Shown one piece after another: positions 1-5,658 of a stretch of 12,196 nt of DNA (within the stretch, counting starts at the first letter, position 1; every line of letters starts with the position of its first letter). The stretch is from Methanobacterium sp. PtaB.Bin024. Its GTDB lineage: Archaea > Methanobacteriota > Methanobacteria > Methanobacteriales > Methanobacteriaceae. The DNA lies in NCBI GenBank assembly GCA_002067065.1, contig MVPY01000065.1, forward strand, positions 1-12,196. The letters run 5' to 3'. The notes under the pieces were generated by a model. The model was given only the letters and a program-made list of their open reading frames with translations, ran no database searches and was not told the DNA's origin. The position numbers and the translations under genes are program-made.

Positions 1-144
1 GATCATTCGCAGAATACCGAATTCAGAAGTATCTGCTATGGAAAGAGCCCTAATATTAATACCAGCAGTGGATAAAACATTCATAGCTTTCCAAAGTCTT
101 CCTTTTTTATTTTCCAGAAACACAGATATTTGTTTTAACTTCAT
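1..144 (-). CDS. ACT-domain protein, N-terminal part (runs off the window start)
   Basis: The 48 codons visible begin MKLKQISVFLENKKGR and continue through a segment with INIRALSIADTSEFGILR, the typical opening beta-alpha-beta of an ACT ligand-binding domain. Family knowledge: a small ACT protein often sits next to PaaK-type adenylating enzymes and is thought to sense amino or aryl acids. Here it lies 52 bp downstream of such an enzyme on the same strand, so the two are probably co-transcribed. The ATG at 144 is chosen because a GGGGATAGG purine-rich site precedes it at good spacing and because the family usually starts with this M-K-[IL]-K-Q motif. An in-frame ATG at 183 would add 13 residues but lacks a convincing ribosome site. 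The C-terminal part is outside the window, so ligand specificity cannot be judged. Confidence 0.8.
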   Translation of the reverse strand, partial: MKLKQISVFLENKKGRLWKAMNVLSTAGINIRALSIADTSEFGILRMI

Positions 145-196
145 TTTCCTATCCCCTACATATTCATTAATTTTTACATTCATCCCGTAAAATTGT

Positions 197-1498
197 TTAA
201 CTTAGTTTTCGTTTATCAATAACTCTGACAGCTTTCCCCTCACTCCTAGGGAGACTCTGTGGCTCCACCAGCGTCACAGTAACTCTGAGGCCGATTTCAT
301 CGTGTATATGTTTTTCTATGGATCTTTTAACCTCTTCAATGTGTCTAACTTCATCTGAGAATAGGTTTGGTGAGGCTTCGACCTGAACTTCTAGTTCATC
401 CATGTGTTGTGGTCTGCTGGCAATGATCTGGTATTGTGGTTCCATTCCAGGTATTTTTAGAAGTGCCCGTTCGATCTGGGATGGGAATACTATTACACCT
501 CTGATCTTGAGCATGTCATCGGATCTTCCGGTTATACGGTCCATTTTTACATTGGTCCTTCCACAGGCACATTCACCATGTTGTAGGGCGGTGATATCCC
601 TTGTTCTGAAGCGCAGCACTGGCATGCCTTCTCTGGTAAGGGTTGTCAGTACCAGTTCTCCTTTTTCGCCTTCAGGTAATGTTTCAAGATTTTTGGGGTC
701 TATGATTTCGGGATAGAAGTGGTCGTCAAAGATGTGCAGTCCATCTTTTTCCATGCACTCATTGGCAACGCCAGGACCAATAATCTCGGTGAGTCCGTAA
801 ATATTCAGGGCATCAATCCCCAGTCTTCGCTCAATTTCGTTTCTCATCTCTTCAGTCCACATCTCAGCCCCTAAAACCCCTGCTTTAAGTTTTATGTCTT
901 CTTTAGGAACTCCTTCCCTTTCCAGTACTTCGGCTATGTACATAGCGTAACTGGGTGTGCAAGTGATGATGGTGCTTTCAAAGTCCTTGATTATCTCAAT
1001 CTGGCGCTGAGTGTTCCCTGCACTGATGGGTATTACAGTGCAACCCAACTTCTGACCACCGTGGTGTACTCCCAATCCTCCAGTAAAAAGACCATAACCA
1101 TAACAGTTTTGCACTATGTCTTTCTTGGTCCCTCCAGCCATGGAAAGGGCCCTTGCAACTACTTCTCCCCATATTTCAAGGTCCTTACGGGTGTATCCTG
1201 ATACAGTGGGTTTGCCAGTGGTCCCGGAGGTTGTGTGAATTTCTACAATATCATCAGTATCAACTGCGAACATTCCAAAGGGATATGCTTCCCGCAAATC
1301 GCTTTTGGTGGTGAATGGTAATTTTTCAATGTCTTCAAGAGTTTGAATATCGTTAGGGGTTACTCCTGCTTCATCAAGCCTTTTACGGTAATAAGGCACG
1401 TTTTCATAAGCCTTTTTAACGACAACTTGCAGTCTTTTAAGCTGTAATTCTTCCTTTTCTGAAGCTGACATACACTCAGCCTTTTCATTCCAGATCAT
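197..1498 (-). CDS. PaaK/coenzyme F390 synthetase-family adenylate-forming enzyme
   Basis: A 433-residue member of the ANL superfamily, of normal PaaK length. The phosphate-binding loop TTSGTTGKPT is at 89-98, the A5-like motif IYGLTE at 233-238, the R-D pair of RFRTRD ends at 301, the hinge GRSDDMLKIRG is at 324-334, and the catalytic lysine K422 lies in the C-terminal PRSEGKA. All core catalytic motifs are intact, so it should activate a carboxylate or phosphate-bearing substrate with ATP. Two readings remain: an aryl-CoA ligase feeding indolepyruvate/phenylpyruvate oxidoreductase in aryl-acid salvage, supported by the ACT-domain neighbour; or a coenzyme F390 synthetase, which attaches AMP or GMP to F420 on oxygen exposure, supported by the SOD/peroxiredoxin/ferritin neighbours and by remembered synteny with the M. 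thermautotrophicus F390 synthetase locus. An AGAGGTG site upstream supports the ATG at 1498. It is cytoplasmic, with no signal peptide. Confidence 0.85.
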   Translation of the reverse strand: MIWNEKAECMSASEKEELQLKRLQVVVKKAYENVPYYRKRLDEAGVTPNDIQTLEDIEKLPFTTKSDLREAYPFGMFAVDTDDIVEIHTTSGTTGKPTVSGYTRKDLEIWGEVVARALSMAGGTKKDIVQNCYGYGLFTGGLGVHHGGQKLGCTVIPISAGNTQRQIEIIKDFESTIITCTPSYAMYIAEVLEREGVPKEDIKLKAGVLGAEMWTEEMRNEIERRLGIDALNIYGLTEIIGPGVANECMEKDGLHIFDDHFYPEIIDPKNLETLPEGEKGELVLTTLTREGMPVLRFRTRDITALQHGECACGRTNVKMDRITGRSDDMLKIRGVIVFPSQIERALLKIPGMEPQYQIIASRPQHMDELEVQVEASPNLFSDEVRHIEEVKRSIEKHIHDEIGLRVTVTLVEPQSLPRSEGKAVRVIDKRKLS

Positions 1499-1633
1499 GT
1501 ATACACCTCTAAATGTGACAATAAACCCTTAAATTACTAATTCATCACTAGAATAACTTTAATCATAAATGATTTCATAGTAGTGTAGTTTTTATCATTT
1601 ATTCACTTATTTTCAATTAACCCTTATAGAAAA

Positions 1634-1646
1634 GATTATATTTATC
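1634..1646 (-). promoter_or_regulatory. Possible TATA box for the PaaK-like gene
   Basis: On the minus strand this reads GATAAATATAATC, close to the archaeal TATA consensus. It lies about 140 bp upstream of the ATG at 1498, implying a long leader. Other AT-rich stretches are nearer, so this assignment is weak. Confidence 0.3.
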
Positions 1647-1647
1647 T

Positions 1648-1670
1648 ATCTATTGCTTTTATCTATTGCT
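1648..1670. repeat. Two copies of ATCTATTGCT, period 13
   Basis: ATCTATTGCT occurs at 1648-1657 and again at 1661-1670, separated by three T/A bases. It lies next to the possible promoter of the PaaK-like gene. It may be a slippage product or a pair of protein half-sites. Confidence 0.5.
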
Positions 1671-1789
1671 AAATTTTCAAACAATGAAAATAAGAATTAC
1701 TTAGATATGCTAACTTATTAGGCAATTGGTTGTGGAATTTAAAATGTTTAATGCTTTTAATTATTTAATTATCCAATTATATGGATCTT

Positions 1790-1813
1790 AAAAAGAAAAA
1801 AAAGAAAGAATTT
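1790..1813 (-). terminator. Oligo-T terminator after sod
   Basis: Directly after the sod stop codon the transcript runs through pyrimidine-rich sequence with eight consecutive T (plus-strand A at 1796-1803) and a shorter flanking T tract. Archaeal termination commonly uses such U-rich tracts without a hairpin. No stem is visible. Confidence 0.5.
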
Positions 1814-2521
1814 TTATTTCTTATCAAAGGATGCCAGCCAGTCATCGAAGTTTTCCCGGAACTCTTCAATCTTCACATCCAGAATACGACGATTATCCAC
1901 CAGGTTCAAACTAGCCGACAGTAGTTCAATTTCCAGGCGTCGGTTAACTTCTTCCCAGTTGACAATGTTCCAGAAGGCCTCCACAAAGGCAGGTCGCACA
2001 TTTTTGTAGTCAAGGTAGTATGCATGTTCCCATACATCCAGAACCATTAAAACCCTGAAATGGGGAATCACATTGACGTTGTGTTTTTCGATCTGGGTTA
2101 TGAAGAGTCGGTCGGTGGCCCTGCAATAGGTCAGGGCAGCCCATCCTGATCCTTCAGTGCCGTTTGCTGCCTGGGAAAATTCCTGTTTGAACCGTTCAAA
2201 GGATCCGAAATTCTTATCAATGTATTTGGCAAGGGTTCCTTTGGGTTCACCTCCACCTTTTGGTGCTGGGGCCATGTTTTCCCAGAAAAGTTTGTGGAGG
2301 ACGAATCCACCAACATGGAATGATAGTTCCTTGGCCACTGCCTTCACATCAAATTCTATGCCTGGTCGGCTGTCAAATTTATCCAGTAGTGCATTGGCAC
2401 CATCCACATAGGCCTGGTGGTGTTTATCATGGTGTATCTGGAGTTGCTCCTCTGATATATGGGGAGTCAGGGCATCGTAGTCATAGGGTAGTGGGGGGAG
2501 TTCATATATTTTTTTTGCCAT
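1814..2521 (-). CDS. sod: Fe-type superoxide dismutase with C-terminal extension
   Basis: Converts superoxide to oxygen and hydrogen peroxide in the cytoplasm. Alignment by eye to E. coli SodB gives metal ligands H30 (QIHHDKHH), H76 (LHKLFWEN), D162 and H166 (DVWEHAYY), with gateway Y38. H147 in EKHNVN sits where bacterial Mn enzymes place the active-site glutamine; archaeal Fe or cambialistic SODs often have histidine there. The protein is 235 residues, while the family core ends near NWEEVNRR (about 195), leaving about 40 extra charged residues ending in DDWLASFDKK. The ATG at 2521 has an AAGGTGAT site just upstream. The peroxiredoxin gene lies 64 bp upstream on the same strand and would use the peroxide this enzyme makes; the pair may be one operon. 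No signal peptide is seen. Confidence 0.95.
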   Translation of the reverse strand: MAKKIYELPPLPYDYDALTPHISEEQLQIHHDKHHQAYVDGANALLDKFDSRPGIEFDVKAVAKELSFHVGGFVLHKLFWENMAPAPKGGGEPKGTLAKYIDKNFGSFERFKQEFSQAANGTEGSGWAALTYCRATDRLFITQIEKHNVNVIPHFRVLMVLDVWEHAYYLDYKNVRPAFVEAFWNIVNWEEVNRRLEIELLSASLNLVDNRRILDVKIEEFRENFDDWLASFDKK

Positions 2522-2585
2522 TTTTTATCACCTTATACAGTTTTTAAACGACTTAACTATACTAATTAAAAAAATTAAATCTTCT

Positions 2586-3272
2586 CTACCATTTATAATA
2601 ATTTCTGTAGCACAACCACCAGTCAAAGCATTTGTATTTCTCTGGTCTTTTAATTGCGGTCTCAACATCTGCAGCAGGTGGAATGATGAGTCCTTTGCCT
2701 ATGATTTCGTTGCATGGCCAGTTGGCGGGTATGGCGACTTCCTTCTCATCAGCAGTCTGGAATCCCTCGAGCATTCTTAATATTTCATCAATGTTTCGTC
2801 CCAGTTCCTGTGGATAGTAAAGCATTGCTCTGATGATTCCCTGAGGGTCAATTATGAAAACAGCTCTCACTGTGTTGGTGCCTTTGTTTGGATGTATTAA
2901 TCCCAACAAATCAGCTACTTTACCAGTATCTGCAATTATCGGGAATTCGATGTCCACATCAAAGTTTTCTGCTATCCACTCTATCCATTTAAGGTGTGCG
3001 AAAACCTGATCCACTGAAAGTCCAATGAGTTCGCAGTTCAGTTCATGGAATAATTCATAACGGAGCTGGAATGCAACGAATTCAGTGGTACACACTGGTG
3101 TGAAATCACCAGGATGGCTGAATAAAACGAACCACTTACCCTTAAAGGCTTTGGGCAGCTTCATCATTCCATGAGTGGTCTGAACTTCCATTTTAGGGAA
3201 TTTATCACCAATAAGAGGCATTCCTTTCCCTTTTTTCTTAATTTTTTTTAGTTCGTAAACTTTTTCTCCCAT
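2586..3272 (-). CDS. 1-Cys/Prx6-type peroxiredoxin (archaeal thioredoxin peroxidase)
   Basis: Reduces hydrogen peroxide and organic peroxides. The peroxidatic cysteine is C61 in HPGDFTPVCTTEF. The C-terminal cysteine pair C215 and C221 (KCFDWWLC) has the same six-residue spacing as the resolving pair in the Aeropyrum pernix thioredoxin peroxidase, so the enzyme probably recycles through a C61-C221-type disulphide. C187 (NWPCNE) is an additional cysteine. At 228 residues it is slightly shorter than the Aeropyrum enzyme, ending soon after C221. The ATG at 3272 has an AGGGGAT site four bases upstream, giving a lysine-rich 17-residue N-terminal extension (KKIKKKGKG). Many family members start at the equivalent of M18 (MPLIGDKFP), which also has purine-rich sequence before it, so an internal start cannot be excluded. 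The reductant gene is not in the window; the rubredoxins are candidates. Confidence 0.93.
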   Translation of the reverse strand: MGEKVYELKKIKKKGKGMPLIGDKFPKMEVQTTHGMMKLPKAFKGKWFVLFSHPGDFTPVCTTEFVAFQLRYELFHELNCELIGLSVDQVFAHLKWIEWIAENFDVDIEFPIIADTGKVADLLGLIHPNKGTNTVRAVFIIDPQGIIRAMLYYPQELGRNIDEILRMLEGFQTADEKEVAIPANWPCNEIIGKGLIIPPAADVETAIKRPEKYKCFDWWLCYRNYYKW

Positions 3273-3509
3273 TTTTATCCCCTGAGGTAAATTTATACAC
3301 TATTATTTTTGTCCCAATTTTTATTTATTTATTGTTATTAAGACAATTTAGGGAAGAATTTTTGTAAAAAAATTTTTTAAAGTGAATTAATTAATTGATA
3401 ATTCTTAATTGCTGATAATTGATTAATTCTCACTGAAATGAAACTAAATCGAACTTGAAAAAATTAAAAGAAAATCTTGGGAAATAAAAAAGGATTTAAA
3501 ATGAAATTT
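3273..3509. promoter_or_regulatory. Upstream region of the peroxiredoxin gene
   Basis: This 237-bp gap must carry the end of the ferritin operon and the promoter of the peroxiredoxin-sod pair. A six-T tract (plus A at 3486-3491) downstream of ferritin could terminate transcription. Several AT-rich stretches (near 3321-3345 and 3367-3384) could be TATA boxes and I cannot choose between them. A near-repeat of TGATAATT...TTAATT occurs at 3396-3410 and 3413-3428. No ORF is seen. Confidence 0.4.
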
Positions 3510-4022
3510 TTACTCAGAAGCTGTTGGTGGGTTGAATACTCTTTTTGCGAGTTCTTGGTCAAGCATGTATAATCCGCTACCGGATTCTCCTGCCAGTTTT
3601 ACCTTTTGAAGCACTCCACTGGAGGATTCTTCCTCTTCAACCTGTTCTGCAACAAACCATTGCAGGAAATTGTTGGTGGCATGGTCTGATAATTCCATGG
3701 CCAGATCAACCAGGCCATTGATGAGGCCAGTGACCATCTGTTCATGTTCATAAACATGTTCAAAGGCAGCAACAGGAGAGTCCCACTCACTTTGAGGGTT
3801 TTCAATCTCAGCCATCAACACACGACCACCCCTCTGAACCAAATAGTCATAAAACTTCATGGCATGGCTTAGTTCTTCCTGAGCCTGGACTCTCATCCAG
3901 TTACCAAAACCAGGCAAATCCTGATCTTCAAAGTAGGCTCCCATGGCCAGATATAAATAACCTGAGTAAAGTTCCCGGTTTAACTGGTAGTTCAGGGCTT
4001 TCTGCATCTTATCATCAAGCAT
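3510..4022 (-). CDS. ftn: Ferritin (ferroxidase-active iron storage protein)
   Basis: A 24-mer-type ferritin that oxidises Fe(II) and stores it as mineral. The start is moved from the longer ORF's ATG at 4037 to the ATG at 4022: the bases around 4029-4035 form a perfect GGAGGTGA Shine-Dalgarno site for 4022 and overlap the upstream ATG. Starting at MLDDKMQKALNYQ, the six ferroxidase residues fall at E17, E50, H53, E94, Q127 and E130 with Y24, exactly the E. coli FtnA numbering, which independently supports this 170-residue start. The ferroxidase centre looks complete. It follows two rubredoxin genes with a 30-bp gap, so a rubredoxin-rubredoxin-ferritin operon is likely. Iron sequestration next to SOD and peroxiredoxin limits Fenton chemistry during oxygen exposure. 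Confidence 0.94.
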   Translation of the reverse strand: MLDDKMQKALNYQLNRELYSGYLYLAMGAYFEDQDLPGFGNWMRVQAQEELSHAMKFYDYLVQRGGRVLMAEIENPQSEWDSPVAAFEHVYEHEQMVTGLINGLVDLAMELSDHATNNFLQWFVAEQVEEEESSSGVLQKVKLAGESGSGLYMLDQELAKRVFNPPTASE

Positions 4023-4052
4023 AACTTTCACCTCCATCTAATCCATTATTAG

Positions 4053-4214
4053 TTAGTCTACAGGTACGAACATCTCTTTACCTGCCCCACACATTGGACA
4101 AACCCAGTCATCAGGTAAATCCTCGAAAGCGGTTCCAGGTTCAATTCCAGACATGTCATCTCCTTCTTCAGGGTCATATATGTATCCACAGGGTTTACAC
4201 ATGTATTTTTTCAT
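4053..4214 (-). CDS. rub: Rubredoxin (53 residues)
   Basis: This small ORF reads MKKYMCKPCGYIYDPEEG near the start and ends with DDWVCPMCG and FVPVD. The four iron ligands are C6, C9, C39 and C42 in two CxxCG knuckles, and aromatic core residues (Y4, Y11, Y13, W37) are in place, so it should bind a single Fe(Cys)4 centre and act as a soluble one-electron carrier. An AGAGGTG site lies upstream. In methanogens related rubredoxins pass electrons to F420H2 oxidase-type flavodiiron proteins or peroxide reductases. Neither partner family is encoded here except possibly the peroxiredoxin. The gene lies between the second rubredoxin (50-bp gap) and ferritin (30-bp gap). It differs from its neighbour in the loop after the first knuckle (GDDMSGIEPG versus GEPRTNTPPG), so the pair is not a recent duplicate. 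Confidence 0.95.
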   Translation of the reverse strand: MKKYMCKPCGYIYDPEEGDDMSGIEPGTAFEDLPDDWVCPMCGAGKEMFVPVD

Positions 4215-4264
4215 GAAACTACACCTCTTTTTTTAAAATATTCATAAAAAAAATTATTATGAGA

Positions 4265-4423
4265 TCAGATGGCAACAAAACGGAATTTTCCAGCTCCACA
4301 CTGGGGGCACTTCCAATCTTCAGGCAAATCTTCGAATGCAGTTCCAGGTGGGGTGTTAGTTCTGGGTTCTCCTACTTCAGGATCATAGATATATCCACAA
4401 ACTTTGCATTTGTATCTTCTCAT
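4265..4423 (-). CDS. rub: Rubredoxin (52 residues), first gene of the rubredoxin-ferritin operon
   Basis: The protein begins MRRYKCKVCGYIYDPEVG and ends with WKCPQCGAGKFRFVAI. Ligands C6, C9, C39 and C42 form the Fe(Cys)4 site, with conserved aromatic residues as in its neighbour. A strong GGAGG site lies eight bases before the ATG. It is the promoter-proximal gene of a probable rub-rub-ftn operon. The surface differs from the second rubredoxin: basic at the start (RRYK) and end (KFRF), against the acidic EEGDD loop of the other. This suggests the two serve different redox partners, which is inference only. Length is normal for the family. Confidence 0.95.
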   Translation of the reverse strand: MRRYKCKVCGYIYDPEVGEPRTNTPPGTAFEDLPEDWKCPQCGAGKFRFVAI

Positions 4424-4574
4424 TAAGATTTCCTCCATTAAATGTTAATGGAATGTTTATAATTCATTCAGGGGAACATTACCATTTTAGGGGCCATTGA
4501 ATGTATGTAGAATTATTATGATTATTCTATATTCATTTCTGATTAATAATTCTATGGGTATACTACTTTTGAGT
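4424..4574 (-). promoter_or_regulatory. Promoter region of the rubredoxin-ferritin operon
   Basis: The best minus-strand TATA candidate is GAATATAGAATA at 4523-4534, which would give a leader of about 80 nt. A second, ATTATAAA at 4456-4463, would start the message inside the ribosome site. Between them lies an unusually GC-rich block: two GGGG runs (4471-4474, 4490-4493) enclosed by a 6-bp inverted repeat CATTCA (4465-4470) / TGAATG (4498-4503). This arrangement could be an operator. Confidence 0.4.
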
Positions 4575-5015
4575 TTATTTTCCGGTCTTTATTTTCTCCC
4601 ATGATTCAACATCACCAGGAATCACCCGAAATATTGGATTAGGGATTGGTAAATTAATTTGTGTTAATTCTTGGTATTTATCCCAGTCGCGAGTTTTAAG
4701 TTTCTCCTTCAAGTGTTTGAATTCATACTTCATCTGTCCCTGAGTGACAGTGATGTGTTTTTTGGTTGTTTGACTGCCAATCTTTTCATGGTCAAAATTA
4801 TATCCTCTGTTTCTTGCTTCCTTAAAAACATTGTTTAAATAAGAATCAATGAAAATCAGGGGTTCTTTTTGATTTTTAAATCGGATAAGTTGTGGATGAT
4901 TTTTATAACCTTTAGTTTTCCCATTTAAGACAGCTTTCGCCAGTAAACCCTCTCTCCAAACAGCTACCAGTCCTTTACTGTCCAAGTATTTGGGATGGAG
5001 GCTCCAGAGTCTCAT
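4575..5015 (-). CDS. Pyrimidine dimer DNA glycosylase family protein
   Basis: The 146-residue product opens MRLWSLHPKYLDSKGLVAVW and has REGLLA, GYKNHPQL and ITVTQGQMKYEFKHLK, the pattern of bacterial and archaeal homologues of T4 endonuclease V (Pyr_excise family). R21-E22 align with the R22-E23 pair of the T4 enzyme, where Glu23 is catalytic. The T4 nucleophile is the amino group of Thr2 after Met removal; residue 2 here is Arg, so whether this branch cleaves cyclobutane dimers the same way is uncertain. The ATG at 5015 has an AGGTG site ten bases upstream. The location among oxygen-defence genes fits DNA repair, but a transcriptional link is unproven: 91 bp separate it from the stress protein upstream and 151 bp from the rubredoxin downstream. 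Confidence 0.78.
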   Translation of the reverse strand: MRLWSLHPKYLDSKGLVAVWREGLLAKAVLNGKTKGYKNHPQLIRFKNQKEPLIFIDSYLNNVFKEARNRGYNFDHEKIGSQTTKKHITVTQGQMKYEFKHLKEKLKTRDWDKYQELTQINLPIPNPIFRVIPGDVESWEKIKTGK

Positions 5016-5106
5016 AAAAATAATGCACCTAAACCTTGATTAAACCTGTTTCGTTAAATCCAGATAGGATTTTAATAAGGTCTATAAGTAATTTAAAAAA
5101 ATATGA

Positions 5107-5502
5107 TTATTTAGCCAGCAAAACAGGTAGATCAACAGTTTTAACTGTACTTTCAGCTACACTGCCCATCAAAATCTTTTCAAAACTAGATTTTCCATGG
5201 GGGCTTATGATTACCAGATCTGCTTCTGCCTTCTCAGTGATCTTAGCCATATCATGAGTGGGGCTTCCCACAATCAGTATCTCACTGACTTCAACTCCAT
5301 TTTGCTGACCCTTCTTTTGAACATTATTCAGTATAGCTTTTCCCTCATTTTCCAGTACCTCATAAGGATATATCAGTTTGTCATCAATTATGTGTACTGC
5401 AACAACTTTGGAACCCAATTCCTTAGCCAGGGATATTGCCATGTCTTCAGCCCGTTTAGCATCTTCAGATCCATCTGTAGGGACCATTATAGTATCAAAC
5501 AT
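5107..5502 (-). CDS. Universal stress protein A family protein
   Basis: A 131-residue single-domain UspA-fold protein. It begins MFDTIMVPTDGSEDA with the nucleotide-contacting D10 and ends with LMGSVAESTVKTVDLPVLL. The ATP-binding signature is G-x2-G-x9-G-[ST]; here SPHGKSSFEKILMGS keeps the second glycine (G103) and G113-S114 at exact spacing, but the first glycine is S100. It therefore probably still binds ATP, with less certainty than canonical members. The ribosome site is weak (GGT before the ATG). It probably has its own promoter, since a good TATA box stands upstream after the flavoprotein gene. Function in methanogens is not established; a stress role is suggested by family and location. 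Confidence 0.9.
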   Translation of the reverse strand: MFDTIMVPTDGSEDAKRAEDMAISLAKELGSKVVAVHIIDDKLIYPYEVLENEGKAILNNVQKKGQQNGVEVSEILIVGSPTHDMAKITEKAEADLVIISPHGKSSFEKILMGSVAESTVKTVDLPVLLAK

Positions 5503-5632
5503 GTTTTAACCAACTTACGATTATTTTTATGTGATTCTTTTTTTGTCCTGATTCCTTAACAATTATTTAATTTAAATTTTCAATTTATTATCTTTTTTTA
5601 GTCCACACTTCTATGTGAATTCCCTTCATCCA

Positions 5633-5644
5633 GTTTATATAATT
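5633..5644 (-). promoter_or_regulatory. TATA box, probably for the universal stress protein gene
   Basis: On the minus strand this reads AATTATATAAAC, a close match to the archaeal TATA box. Initiation about 25 bases downstream would be near 5612, leaving a leader of roughly 110 nt before the ATG at 5502. It lies just after the flavoprotein stop codon, so it would separate the two genes transcriptionally. Confidence 0.45.
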
Positions 5645-5658
5645 AACATCCGGAATAA

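Larger units (their letters stand above)
1499..1813. other. AT-rich intergenic region between sod and the PaaK-like gene
   Basis: These 315 bp carry no convincing ORF. They hold the presumed SOD terminator at the right edge, a possible TATA box for the PaaK-like gene near 1634-1646, and a two-copy 10-bp repeat near 1648-1670. If that TATA box is used, the PaaK-like mRNA would have a leader of roughly 110 nt. Confidence 0.5.

Noticed and set aside
402..716. 104-codon plus-strand ORF
   Set aside because: It lies inside the PaaK-like gene on the opposite strand, has no family features, and the minus frame shows clear catalytic motifs.
1499..1813. Possible riboswitch in the long leader of the PaaK-like gene
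   Set aside because: No conserved riboswitch core or stable stem was recognised; the sequence is mostly low-complexity AT.
2157..2547. Overlapping plus-strand ORFs of 84 and 95 codons
   Set aside because: They are antisense to the superoxide dismutase gene, whose minus frame has all metal ligands.
4060..4075. GTACGAA element resembling half of a redox-regulator (MsvR-like) site
   Set aside because: It lies in the coding end of the rubredoxin gene (FVP codons) and no partner half-site is visible nearby.
5036..5559. Plus-strand ORFs of 73 and 120 codons
   Set aside because: They are antisense to the universal stress protein gene and its flanks. No ribosome site or recognisable domain was seen.
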